Shown: positions 37,201 through 45,812 of the stretch, in pieces | Numbering within the stretch: the stretch's first letter is position 1 | How the letters are laid out: the number at the start of each line of letters is the position of its first letter | DNA from: Clostridiales bacterium | GTDB taxonomy: Bacteria; Bacillota; Clostridia; Peptostreptococcales; Anaerovoracaceae | Reading direction: 5' to 3' | Length of the DNA stretch: 64,000 nucleotides | Assembly (NCBI GenBank): GCA_015058275.1 | Contig: SVCQ01000009.1 | Coordinates: 1 to 64,000, forward strand | Program-made: the position numbers and the translations under genes | Notes under the pieces: generated by a model | Databases searched by the model: none | What the model saw: the letters and a program-made list of their open reading frames with translations, nothing else | Told to the model about the DNA's origin: nothing

Positions 37201-40200
37201 GCTGTATATGGTCGTTGGCCCGAACGAAGCAGAAGTAGTGCTTCCGGCACTGTTAACGGCTTTTACACTGGCTGTGACAGTCCTGCCATAGTCTGCGTTA
37301 TCACCATGACCGGCAGCAACGTTCTTGAACGGTGAGCAATCGGCCGTACCGTTCTTTGCACCGGAATACATCGCGGCCTCCCAGCCGTATAAATCAAGGT
37401 CATCATATGTGTTCCTCAGGCCGTTGAGGATAACAGTCCAGCTGTTGATACTGCCGGTACTCGATGCGGCGTCTTCCCACGCTACATGGACCTTGCCGTC
37501 AATATCCGTATCCCAGTCTGAGTGTCTGTCAGAGGTATCGTTCCAGTCGACCCACACTTTTTTGACAATCGGTGTTCCCGGCTTATACTCATCATTACTC
37601 GCCGGTGGATTTGCCGTATCATCGCCATGTTCTCCCTGGAAATCAAATGTGACTACCTTGGAAGGCGCGCTCTCGCCTGCCCGGTTATATGCAGTGATCC
37701 AGTATTCATGAGGACAGCTGTCCTCAGCCCAGGAGACTCCGTATAGCTCTCCGTACTTTTCGTCGCCCATGTATGCCCCGTATTTATCCACAAGAGTAGA
37801 GGCATCCTTATCCTGTATCGTTATGTAGCGTTTATTGTTCCAGTATCTTTTATAAGAGCTCGACCATGGATTAGGCGAGTATTCATATCTTCCGTTCACA
37901 AACTGCCCTGCATCTTTACGGTAAATGTGATAGCCCTCGACAGCCCCGCCTTTATCCGTTGCTGCCCAGTACAGTACAGGGTTACCTTCCGAAACTCTCA
38001 CATCCAGAATAGGAGCACTCGGTGCTTTGAGGAGATCATCCTCATTGACCTTTGTTGTGTTGCGCACAAACGTAAATTCTCTGCCTTGAATATAGAGTCC
38101 GTTTATGTCTTTATCTATGCGGTACACATGTGTGCCATCCGTGCCCGGATCGTGGGTATAACTGAAGGCTCCGTAATCGCTGTCTCCCACCCCGAATGTC
38201 TGGATTTTTTTACCGTCACAATAGACATAGTATGTACCTCGATAGTAAAACGATCCCTCATCATCATATGAATCATCAGCATACCATTTCAGTTTTGCTT
38301 TTTTACCGTCGACGATACTCCAGCTGACTTCTGTACTTGAATATGGCTCATAGCACCAGTCCGATTTATTAGGGACTTTGATACTGAACGTATATATATC
38401 GCTGACATTACCTTCGGTGTCAGTCACCCGCGCCGCATACGTGTAAGTCTCTCCCCCGACGATGCTTTTATCGATCAGTTCGGTTTCGACATCATACTTC
38501 GTATCCGTCTTCTGGTAGAATGGAGCCCCTGTCGTATCAGGCGCCGATTTTCCCACGGCACGCCAGTACTCGACTTTTTCCGGGCTGTAATACGTCTCAA
38601 CCTTGAGAGATGCAGTATTGACGAGCCTGTTATCATCGTAATCAAAGCTCACAACCGCATTGTGGCCTGATATGACACACTTGCTGTCACTGAAACCGCG
38701 TCCCTGGATGCTCTCAGACCAGTGGCCCTCCACACCGCTCTTTGATACGCACGAAACGTTCCACGTGTAGTCCTGATAAGTGATAGGGGTTTCTACAAAA
38801 GTCTCCCAGCTGTATGATGAGCCTGTTATCTGATAACTTACAATACCGGTAACCGGATCTTCTACATAACCATAGGAGTTATTCTCTACGAATGAATCCT
38901 GTTTTATCTGTGCGACCAGTACTCCGTCACGGTAGACATTGAAATGATCGACCAGAGATGATCCATCATTGTCATCTCCGCCGTAGTTTCCGTTCATGCT
39001 CCACTCAACAAGAACACCGCCCGACTGTTCATCGCAATTGACCTCAGGTCCCAGGATCTTTGTGGTAAGGCTGGACAAAGGTCTGACCGCTTTGCTGAGT
39101 GCAGGATATGCCTGCAAAGGGCTGCCCCCGATAATCAGATAAGTATATGTCTTGCCGTTTACAGCGTTTCCATCGATGAAGAAGCAATTCCCCTCATCAT
39201 CAGGAGTATCGCTTCCGATCTCTTCGTAATCGTCCCAGTTGAATGATGCTTTATTAAGATTTGCCGAATTGCTTTCCGAACCTTCACGTCTGAACACCCA
39301 GTAAGTCCGTCCCGGTTCTGCATCTGCTGCAGCCTTCCAGCTCAGTTCGACCTGACCGTTTCCCGGAGTTGCCGCAACATTAGTCGGAGCTATAGGGATC
39401 CTCGGGTTAGTTCCTGTCAGTGTGACCTTGACAGGCCATGTATATTCTCCCTTGTTATTAACGGATCCTCCATTCACTTTCACCCCATGAGGATTGGTTG
39501 CAAGGGTCAATTTGCCGGTGTATGTACCTTCTACATAGTTGGTCGCATCAATTGTTACTCCTGCCGTCGCGCACTGGAAACTTCCGGCAGACATCGGGGC
39601 TGCCGGAAGAGGTGCCCACTTACTGGTATTGCATCCGAACGGGTAATCAATAAGTCCGCTGCCAATGGTTTTAGTATCGTTTTCGACAGACAGATCCACA
39701 CGGATGTCCGTACTGGCGCCATGTTCATCAACCGCAATGTTGCCGTTATAGCCTGTGCTTATATTCCTTACATAATATGTCTTCTCGGCCTTGAGCTTGG
39801 ATGTATCTGTTAAAGATATGCTCCCGAAGTTGATCGTGCTGCCGTTTGTAAGAGCAGAGATCGAGCCGCCATGATCAGAACTCGTTCCGAGCCTGATAGC
39901 CGCGCCGGATGGATTGTAGACATTAACAGCCACATTGAGTTGTCCGGAATAATCTTCATCCACTACAGGCACAGGGAAGAAATTATTATAGTATTCCGTG
40001 TGAATATCACCCAGACGTATCCATTCGTTATAGTTGGCCGGGTTTTCGTATTCTGAATTGACTTTGAACCAGAGAGTGGCTGTTTTATTTGCAGCGATCG
40101 TATAGCCTTCTTCATCACTGTCCCATACTGCATTCACAGCCTCATATCCAGACTTCTCAAAATATGACTGGAAGCGATACCATTCAGTTTCGTATCCGTC

Positions 40201-40527
40201 CGGGCCTGTAGTTTTCTGATCTGAGCTTCCGTCAGTATAATTGTACTTCTCACCCCTGATGTATTTGTTGTAGTCATCCATCGATGAGAAACCCTGCGCA
40301 AGTGTAACACCCTTCAGCTCAGTATTGGTTGTGTTCTTTACTTGTATGCTGACGATCCTGTCGCATCCGGACTGAACATAAACAGTAGGCGTACCGACGA
40401 TCTGTATCTTTCCTGATGCAGCATCTGTTCCAATTGACGAAATGCCGAAAACCGCACAGTAAAACAACAGCGTCACAAAGACGTGTATCAAAATGCGTTT
40501 AAGCTTCGTATCCATAATTCTCTCCAT
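34204..40527 (-). CDS. Giant secreted protein, second paralogue (Fn3, helical region, CxxC modules)
   Basis: The 2107-residue product has a signal peptide (about 8-33, ending near TDAAS), an N-terminal beta-rich domain, many Fn3-like domains (to about 1440), a helical FIVAR-like region (about 1440-1655), CxxC modules (about 1655-2010: CTACGG, CTVC, CTKC, CALC, CSRC) and a basic Fn3-like C-terminus (ending HVSAWSNWKTVKTK). The order equals that of the 1758-residue protein, and 44 nt are identical between 24301-24344 and 34232-34275. The frame stays open to 40677. The ATG at 40525-40527 has AGGAG at 5 nt; an ATG four codons later also has GGAG. Surface adhesion is a guess. Confidence 0.75.
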   Translation of the reverse strand: MERIMDTKLKRILIHVFVTLLFYCAVFGISSIGTDAASGKIQIVGTPTVYVQSGCDRIVSIQVKNTTNTELKGVTLAQGFSSMDDYNKYIRGEKYNYTDGSSDQKTTGPDGYETEWYRFQSYFEKSGYEAVNAVWDSDEEGYTIAANKTATLWFKVNSEYENPANYNEWIRLGDIHTEYYNNFFPVPVVDEDYSGQLNVAVNVYNPSGAAIRLGTSSDHGGSISALTNGSTINFGSISLTDTSKLKAEKTYYVRNISTGYNGNIAVDEHGASTDIRVDLSVENDTKTIGSGLIDYPFGCNTSKWAPLPAAPMSAGSFQCATAGVTIDATNYVEGTYTGKLTLATNPHGVKVNGGSVNNKGEYTWPVKVTLTGTNPRIPIAPTNVAATPGNGQVELSWKAAADAEPGRTYWVFRREGSESNSANLNKASFNWDDYEEIGSDTPDDEGNCFFIDGNAVNGKTYTYLIIGGSPLQAYPALSKAVRPLSSLTTKILGPEVNCDEQSGGVLVEWSMNGNYGGDDNDGSSLVDHFNVYRDGVLVAQIKQDSFVENNSYGYVEDPVTGIVSYQITGSSYSWETFVETPITYQDYTWNVSCVSKSGVEGHWSESIQGRGFSDSKCVISGHNAVVSFDYDDNRLVNTASLKVETYYSPEKVEYWRAVGKSAPDTTGAPFYQKTDTKYDVETELIDKSIVGGETYTYAARVTDTEGNVSDIYTFSIKVPNKSDWCYEPYSSTEVSWSIVDGKKAKLKWYADDSYDDEGSFYYRGTYYVYCDGKKIQTFGVGDSDYGAFSYTHDPGTDGTHVYRIDKDINGLYIQGREFTFVRNTTKVNEDDLLKAPSAPILDVRVSEGNPVLYWAATDKGGAVEGYHIYRKDAGQFVNGRYEYSPNPWSSSYKRYWNNKRYITIQDKDASTLVDKYGAYMGDEKYGELYGVSWAEDSCPHEYWITAYNRAGESAPSKVVTFDFQGEHGDDTANPPASNDEYKPGTPIVKKVWVDWNDTSDRHSDWDTDIDGKVHVAWEDAASSTGSINSWTVILNGLRNTYDDLDLYGWEAAMYSGAKNGTADCSPFKNVAAGHGDNADYGRTVTASVKAVNSAGSTTSASFGPTTIYSFPRFRVNGGNGYAKLEWTDLFKESSNVTVSKWKIMRKRESASWQTVTTLDASDVHYEKKNGTEISDSNGTKHYAWKDKNVSNGWKYEYKVVAVCSDGVERSSVLREVTPAKTSAAEAPGAPQKLGYEVVNGEVILTWDPPATGEAQYYKLVYGEVEGDNVDWNGGGWVHAPSTSMVWSYMSPGTYRFSVYAYSYINGDSVPKTDIHADNLDEMYPNHSNIVEVTLTQEDIDKLADEYPGDIELTATAGDSQVTLNWNKVERATNYELRRYIVGDDDDDFGSVSLPASVTTYTDLSAMAGVRYEYRLYACNFRGDVYESVVAVPSGTSKDQTIAGEVAKLISDLPKPASVAIGDKDAIDTAKDRYDGLTVKQQKLISSELRQKLEDCIEKIKDLEALSKYQDLVAPVQSKINNLPDADSITGDNLSEVKPAVEQVRDAYDAITPSEAKRIVDTTKLVAAERRIDALEKEAADRILVDDLLTDLRNLESASDVNEANAEEVLGKAEALQTRIGALSDSQRSMFEGDGDSAALVNKLNETVNKANAILGREHEHIMQKVSASKSTCTKNGYRAHYRCTACGGYFSDAEGQHTLSPDEVMLPLDAAAHEWGEWTATSTALCTTGGIEQRVCKHNNKHVESRTVPAQGHKWDNGTVIKESTPTENGQIQYECTVCHEKRIDIVDKLVAGACPTLGEHTWGNGVVQKEANCTEKGEIVYTCTKCNVIRRYETDTDPTKHVWRNADKDEGWAVETAASCTASGNEARQCALCSARETRVLAALGHDWDVTVDTPSTCCATGTRTLTCKRRNCGVIETEEIPIDPNTHDWSEWSKVRNASCTEGNLEKRTCNNNPAHSQTRTTQKALGHSWSGWNTVQPPTEESQGLASHRCSRCGNSESIAIAPITLPTDLPGVKISKPAKGKKAITVKWKKPKKKQLKQIGGIEIQVTGPSGTITATAGKKKSSKKIKGLLPKQTYSCRVRAYNYIGGVKHVSAWSNWKTVKTK

Positions 40528-40678
40528 AGTGGCTCCTGGTATCTCTGCGTAAAGCACTTGCGGATACCCTCTTACCCTATTTATAGTATTATATAAAACC
40601 ATCCGACACGTTAGAGCCGAATTACCGATTTGCCCAGTACATAGCGGAAATCCCGGACGGAGCTTTTGCGCAAGCAAA

Positions 40679-40700
40679 GAGGCGGTCCGAAGACCGCCTC
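40679..40700 (-). terminator. Terminator of the PFOR gene
   Basis: GAGGCGGTC pairs perfectly with GACCGCCTC around a 4-nt loop, about 30 bases past the PFOR stop codon. A short T-rich stretch (TTTGCTT) follows on the minus strand. Confidence 0.75.
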
Positions 40701-40731
40701 TATAGGTTTGCGTTATGTTACGCTGCGACTA

Positions 40732-43700
40732 TTATTTTGCCTCTGGTGCGTAGAAGTCTACGAACTTGACGAGCTTGTCGTAACGTGCCATTGCAGCTGC
40801 CTCGTTCTCTGCGAAGAGCTTCTCTGCTCTCTCCGGATTCTCTCTGGTCAGTCTGTTGTAACGTGCTTCGTTCTTCAGGAAGTCCTGATATCCGCCTGCA
40901 GGTACCTTGCTGTCCAGTGTGAACGGGTTCTTGCCTTCTGCCTTGTTGGCAGGGTTGAATCTGAAGAGGTTCCAGTAACCGCACTCTACAGCCTTCTTCA
41001 TCTCCATCTGGCAGTTCATCATGCCGCCCTTGATGGAGTGCATCTCGCATGGCGAGTAGCCGATGATGAGGGAAGGTCCGTCGTAAGCGATAGCTTCGTT
41101 CATTGCCTTCAGAGTCTGATTAGGGTCTGCTCCCATAGCTACCTGAGCTACGTATACATAGCCGTAAGCCATAGCGATCTGAGACAGCGACTTCTTTTCG
41201 ATAGCCTTACCGGCTGCTGCGAACTGTGCAACCTGTCCGATGTTGGAAGCCTTGGAAGCCTGTCCGCCTGTGTTGGAGTAAACCTCTGTATCGAATACCA
41301 TTACGTTTACGTTCTCGCCGCTTGCGAGTACGTGGTCGAGTCCGCCGTAACCGATATCGTAAGCCCAGCCGTCTCCGCCGAAGATCCATACGGTCTTCTC
41401 GCCGAGGAGGTCTTTGCGCTCAACGATCTCTTTGCCGATGCCTGCCTTCTCGAGTGCTGCAGCGAGCTTGTCGCCGGCCTCTCTCGAAGCGACAGGATCA
41501 TTGAATACAGCGTACCAAGCCTCAGCAGCTTCCTTGACCTCTGCAGGTACTCCTGCCTCTACCAGAGCCTCAACGTCAGCCTTGATCTTGGCTCTTCTGG
41601 CTTTGACAGCCATTCTCATACCGAGACCGTGCTCAGCGTTGTCCTCGAAGAGGGAGTTGCACCATGCAGGACCCTGTCCGCATTCGTTTGTTGTGTAAGG
41701 TGCAGTTGCTCCAGGGCCGCCCCAGATGGACGAGCATCCTGTTGCGTTCGAAATGTATGTGTGGTCTCCGCAGAGCTGAGTGATCAGCCTTGCATACGAA
41801 GTCTCGGCACATCCTGCGCATGAACCCGAGAACTCGAGGAGAGGAGTCTTGAACTGCGACTTGATAACGTTGGTGTTATCAGCGAAGTCCTTCTTGACGG
41901 AAACCTTCTTTACAGCGTAGTTGAAGTTCTCCTGCTCCGGGAGCTGCTCCTCAAGCGGCTTCATTGTCAGCGACTGTGTCGGGCAAACTGTTACGCATAC
42001 TCCGCATCCCATGCAGTCGAGCGGGGATACAGCGAGGCCGTACTTGAACTCGCCCTTGCTGAGCTTGTGATCAACAGCCTTGAATCCTTCCGGAGCGGCC
42101 TTCATCTCAGCATCGTCAAGCAGGTATGGTCTGATTGTAGCGTGCGGGCAGACGAATGCGCATCTGTTGCACTGTGCGCACTTTGTGCCGTCCCACTCAG
42201 GAACCATAACAGCAACGCCTCTCTTCTCGTAAGCGGATGCTCCGAGCTCCCACTCACCGTCAACGTGCGGCAGGAATGCAGATACAGGCAGGCTGTCTCC
42301 ATCCATGTTGTCGATAGGCAGCAGGATGTTCTTGACCTGTGTAACCAGAGCCTCAGGACCTTCGAGAGCAGCCTTTGCAGGGTCTGCTTCAGGGTTAGCC
42401 CACTCAGCAGGAACGTCGATCTTGACGAGAGCGTCAGCACCGGCGTCGATAGCCTTGTGGTTCATGTCTACTACATCCTGGCCCTTCTTGAGGTAGGACT
42501 TTGTTGCAGCGTCCTTCATGTACTTGATGGCATCTGCCTTCGGCAGTACCTCAGCGAGTGAGAAGAATGCGGACTGGAGAGTAGTGTTTGTCCTCTTGCC
42601 CATTCCGATCTTAGCGCAGAGGTCGATAGCATCGATGATGTACAGCTGGATGTTGTTCTCAGCGATGTACTTCTTGGCTGCTGCGTCGAGGTGCTGGCCT
42701 ACTTCTTCAGGCTTCCACTGGCAGTTGATCAGGAAGATTCCGCCCGGCTTAACGTCCTGAACGATCTTGAATCCCTTGTCGATGTACGAAGGGTTGTGGC
42801 ATGCTACGAAGTCAGCCTTGTTGATGTAGTACGAAGACTTGATCGGGGAGTCACCGAATCTCAGGTGAGAAATAGTAACGCCGCCTGTCTTCTTGGAGTC
42901 ATACTGGAAGTAAGCCTGAACGTACTTGTCAGTGTGGTCTCCGATGATCTTGATGGAGTTCTTGTTGGCTCCGACTGTTCCGTCGCCGCCAAGACCCCAG
43001 AACTTGCACTCGATCGTTCCTGCAGGAGCAGTGATCGGAGCAGGCTTCTCTTCGAGCGAGAGGTTTGTAACGTCATCTACGATGCCGATAGTGAATCTCT
43101 TCTTAGGCTCAGCCTTTGCAAGCTCGTCATAAACAGCGAATACGGATGCCGGAGGAGTATCCTTCGAACCGAGTCCGTAACGTCCGCCGATAACCTTAAC
43201 GTCGCTCATTCCAGCCTCAGCGAATGCTGTCATTACGTCGAGGTAGAGAGGCTCACCGAGTGAACCAGGCTCTTTTGTTCTGTCAAGAACAGCGACCTTC
43301 TTTGCTGTCTTAGGCAGTGCTGCGATCAGCTTGTCTGCTCTGAACGGTCTGTACAGTCTTACCTTGATGAGACCGACCTTCTCGCCCTTGGCGTTGAGGT
43401 AGTCGATAACTTCCTCAGCAACGTCGCAGATGGAGCCCATAGCGATGATGACTCTGTCCGCATCAGGAGCGCCGTAGTAATTGAACAGCTGATAGTTTGT
43501 TCCCAGCTTGTCGTTGATCTTACCCATGTACTTTTCGACTACTTCCGGAATAGCGTCATAGTACTTGTTGCACGCTTCTCTGTGCTGGAAGAATACGTCG
43601 CCGTTCTCGTGAGAACCTCTCAGATGAGGATGCTCAGGGTTGAGGCATGCATCACGGAATGCCTTGACAGCGTCCATGTTGCACATTTCCTTAAGGTCTT

Positions 43701-44265
43701 CGTAATCCCATACTGCGACCTTCTGGATCTCGTGGGATGTTCTGAATCCGTCGAAGAAGTTGAGGAAAGGAACTCTGCCTTCGATAGCTGCAAGGTGAGC
43801 TACAGGAGCGAGGTCCATAACTTCCTGAACGCTGCCCTCAGCCAGCATCGCGAATCCTGTCTGGCGGCATGCGTATACGTCGGAGTGGTCACCGAAGATG
43901 TTCAGTGCATGTGTCGAAACCGTACGTGCCGAAACATGGAATACTGCAGGAAGGAGTTCTCCTGCGATCTTGTACATGTTAGGGATCATCAGGAGGAGTC
44001 CCTGGGAAGCAGTGTAAGTAGTTGTCAGCGCGCCTGCACCGAGGGAACCGTGTACTGCACCTGCAGCACCTGCTTCAGACTCCATCTCGACTACCTGTAC
44101 AGTAGATCCGAAGATGTTCTTGCGTCCGGCAGCAGCCCACTGGTCTACATAGTCTGCCATTGGCGAAGACGGAGTGATAGGGTAGATACCCGATACCTCT
44201 GTAAACGCGTAGGAGACATGAGCAGCAGCGTTGTTGCCGTCCATGGTTTTGAATTCTCTCTTCAT
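40732..44265 (-). CDS. nifJ: Pyruvate:ferredoxin (flavodoxin) oxidoreductase
   Basis: The 1177-residue single-chain enzyme oxidatively decarboxylates pyruvate to acetyl-CoA and CO2, reducing ferredoxin. The domains run in family order: YPITPSSPMAD at the N-terminus, the gamma-type domain with GLGGDGTVGANKNS, two ferredoxin-type clusters (CAQCNRCAFVCP and CMGCGVCVTVCP), and a C-terminal TPP domain (GCSSIWGGPG, GDGWAYDIG, YSNTGGQASK). The length is typical of anaerobes. A GAGGAG site precedes the ATG. It links serine-derived pyruvate to acetate kinase, encoded directly upstream. A 16-bp palindrome lies in the promoter region. Confidence 0.97.
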   Translation of the reverse strand: MKREFKTMDGNNAAAHVSYAFTEVSGIYPITPSSPMADYVDQWAAAGRKNIFGSTVQVVEMESEAGAAGAVHGSLGAGALTTTYTASQGLLLMIPNMYKIAGELLPAVFHVSARTVSTHALNIFGDHSDVYACRQTGFAMLAEGSVQEVMDLAPVAHLAAIEGRVPFLNFFDGFRTSHEIQKVAVWDYEDLKEMCNMDAVKAFRDACLNPEHPHLRGSHENGDVFFQHREACNKYYDAIPEVVEKYMGKINDKLGTNYQLFNYYGAPDADRVIIAMGSICDVAEEVIDYLNAKGEKVGLIKVRLYRPFRADKLIAALPKTAKKVAVLDRTKEPGSLGEPLYLDVMTAFAEAGMSDVKVIGGRYGLGSKDTPPASVFAVYDELAKAEPKKRFTIGIVDDVTNLSLEEKPAPITAPAGTIECKFWGLGGDGTVGANKNSIKIIGDHTDKYVQAYFQYDSKKTGGVTISHLRFGDSPIKSSYYINKADFVACHNPSYIDKGFKIVQDVKPGGIFLINCQWKPEEVGQHLDAAAKKYIAENNIQLYIIDAIDLCAKIGMGKRTNTTLQSAFFSLAEVLPKADAIKYMKDAATKSYLKKGQDVVDMNHKAIDAGADALVKIDVPAEWANPEADPAKAALEGPEALVTQVKNILLPIDNMDGDSLPVSAFLPHVDGEWELGASAYEKRGVAVMVPEWDGTKCAQCNRCAFVCPHATIRPYLLDDAEMKAAPEGFKAVDHKLSKGEFKYGLAVSPLDCMGCGVCVTVCPTQSLTMKPLEEQLPEQENFNYAVKKVSVKKDFADNTNVIKSQFKTPLLEFSGSCAGCAETSYARLITQLCGDHTYISNATGCSSIWGGPGATAPYTTNECGQGPAWCNSLFEDNAEHGLGMRMAVKARRAKIKADVEALVEAGVPAEVKEAAEAWYAVFNDPVASREAGDKLAAALEKAGIGKEIVERKDLLGEKTVWIFGGDGWAYDIGYGGLDHVLASGENVNVMVFDTEVYSNTGGQASKASNIGQVAQFAAAGKAIEKKSLSQIAMAYGYVYVAQVAMGADPNQTLKAMNEAIAYDGPSLIIGYSPCEMHSIKGGMMNCQMEMKKAVECGYWNLFRFNPANKAEGKNPFTLDSKVPAGGYQDFLKNEARYNRLTRENPERAEKLFAENEAAAMARYDKLVKFVDFYAPEAK

Positions 44266-44310
44266 TTTTTCATCTCCTCTTTACAAAAGATTTGTGTGAA
44301 TAGAATTAAG

Positions 44311-44351
44311 TTAAAAGTACTTTTAAAATAATTATATGGTGAAATAATTAT
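44311..44351 (-). promoter_or_regulatory. Palindrome and direct repeats upstream of the PFOR gene
   Basis: TTAAAAGTACTTTTAA (44311-44326) is a perfect 16-bp palindrome. AAATAATTAT occurs at 44326-44335 and 44342-44351, with a 16-bp period. They lie 45-85 nt before the ATG, in an AT-rich promoter region, and look like an operator. The palindrome does not match the Rex consensus I know. Confidence 0.5.
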
Positions 44352-44367
44352 TTCCGTTGTTAAGAGC

Positions 44368-44474
44368 GTCATCCTGAGCGCAGCGAAGGATCTCTTTGAG
44401 ATTCTTCGTCGCTTCGCTCCTCAGAATGACATGTCATCCTGAGCGAGGCCGCAGGCCGAGTCGAAGGATCTTAC
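44368..44474. repeat. Dispersed palindromic repeat at the 3' end of ackA
   Basis: There are three arms of one motif: GTCATCCTGAGCG... (44368-44394), its inverted form ending CTCAGAATGAC (44398-44430), and a second direct arm (44433-44474). Arms one and two form a long imperfect hairpin. The last arm carries the ackA stop codon. A related element lies at 13100-13244, also at a 3' end. Confidence 0.7.
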
Positions 44475-45667
44475 AGAGCCTCTACTATAGCCTTCGTGTC
44501 GCGTGCAATCATCAGCTCTTCCTGAGTCGGGATGATGAAGACGCGGACCTTGGAATCCTTGCCTGTGATCTCGACTTCCTTGCCTCTGCAGTTGTTCTTC
44601 TCTTTGTCGATGGTAACGCCCATGAATCCGAGATAGTCTGTTACCTTTTCTCTCAGCTCGATGTCGTTCTCGCCGATGCCGGCTGTGAATACCATGGCGT
44701 CAACATGACCGAGCTCCGCAGCGTATGCTCCGATGAATCTCCTGACGGATCTGAGCAGCATCTCTCTTGCGATGTGAGCCTTTTTGTTGCCCTTGGCCTC
44801 TGCCTCGCAGATGTCTCTGCAGTCACCCGAGATCTCGGAGATAGCGAGGAGTCCGGACTTCTTTGTCATCATGTCGGTGATCTCCTTGACCGGCATGCCT
44901 GTCTGCTCATAGATGAAGCTGACTACTGTAGGGTCGATAGATCCGCAGCGTGTACCCATTACGAGTCCCTCGAGCGGCGTGAGGCCCATCGAAGTGTCGT
45001 AGCACTTGCCGCCCTTGACGGCGCTGATGGATGATCCGTTACCGAGGTGGCATGTGATGATGTTGAGTTCCTCTGCAGGCTTGCCCATGAGCTCAGCGCA
45101 TCTCTCAGCTACATAGCGGTGGCTTGTGCCGTGAGCTCCGTATCTCTGGACATGATACTTCTCGGCGTATTCCCAAGGGATGGCGTAGTACTTGCACTCG
45201 TCAGCCATGGTCCTGTGGAATGTAGTGTCGAATACAACGACGCCCGGTGTGTTAGGCAGCACCTGTTTGCAGGCTCTGATACCAACCAGTGCAGGCGGGT
45301 TGTGGAGAGGTCCGAGTGTGCAGAGCTCTTCGATGCCCTTCTCGACCTCGTCTGTGATGAGCTCGGACTTGTCAAAGAGATATCCGCCCTGTACGATCCT
45401 GTGACCTACAGCGCCGATCTCGTCCATGCTGGAGATAACTCCGTGCTCCTTGTCTGTGAGAGCATCTATTACGAGCTGCATGGCTACTCCGTGATCAGGG
45501 AGTGCGATGTCCTTGTCGAATACAGTGCCCTCATCGGTCTTGTAATTCATGTGACCGTCTTCGCCGATCCTCTCGCAAAGTCCCTTTGCGAGCACCTTCT
45601 CACCGTCCATGTCGATGAGCTGATACTTGAGCGAAGAGCTTCCTGTGTTTACTACCAGAATGATCAT
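44471..45667 (-). CDS. ackA: Acetate kinase
   Basis: The product converts acetyl phosphate and ADP to acetate and ATP, the last step of acetate fermentation. The 398 residues match the family. VNTGSSSLKYQ is at the N-terminus, followed by HRIVQGG, TCHLGNGSS, GLTPLEGLVMGTRCG and VFTAGIGEND. The frame is open further upstream, but the ATG at 45665-45667 starts at the normal MIILVVNTGSSS and has AAGGA at 9 nt. No phosphotransacetylase gene adjoins; it must lie elsewhere. The PFOR gene follows. Confidence 0.97.
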   Translation of the reverse strand: MIILVVNTGSSSLKYQLIDMDGEKVLAKGLCERIGEDGHMNYKTDEGTVFDKDIALPDHGVAMQLVIDALTDKEHGVISSMDEIGAVGHRIVQGGYLFDKSELITDEVEKGIEELCTLGPLHNPPALVGIRACKQVLPNTPGVVVFDTTFHRTMADECKYYAIPWEYAEKYHVQRYGAHGTSHRYVAERCAELMGKPAEELNIITCHLGNGSSISAVKGGKCYDTSMGLTPLEGLVMGTRCGSIDPTVVSFIYEQTGMPVKEITDMMTKKSGLLAISEISGDCRDICEAEAKGNKKAHIAREMLLRSVRRFIGAYAAELGHVDAMVFTAGIGENDIELREKVTDYLGFMGVTIDKEKNNCRGKEVEITGKDSKVRVFIIPTQEELMIARDTKAIVEAL

Positions 45668-45721
45668 GTCTTGAATTCCTTTCAGTAAAAATATAGTGCT
45701 TTTTTGATGTTCGGCGATGCC

Positions 45722-45760
45722 GAAAAAATCCGTGTATATTGTATCACAATATACACGGAT
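45722..45760 (-). terminator. Terminator of the histidine kinase gene
   Basis: ATCCGTGTATATTG (45728-45741) pairs perfectly with CAATATACACGGAT (45747-45760), and a T run follows on the minus strand. Confidence 0.88.
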
Positions 45761-45812
45761 AATGGGTGACGATTTTGGTCTTATTTTTGTTCTTTCGGAC
45801 TTGTTTCGGGCG

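Noticed and set aside
44311..44326. Rex operator upstream of PFOR
   Set aside because: The palindrome does not match the TTGTTAANNNNTTAACAA consensus.
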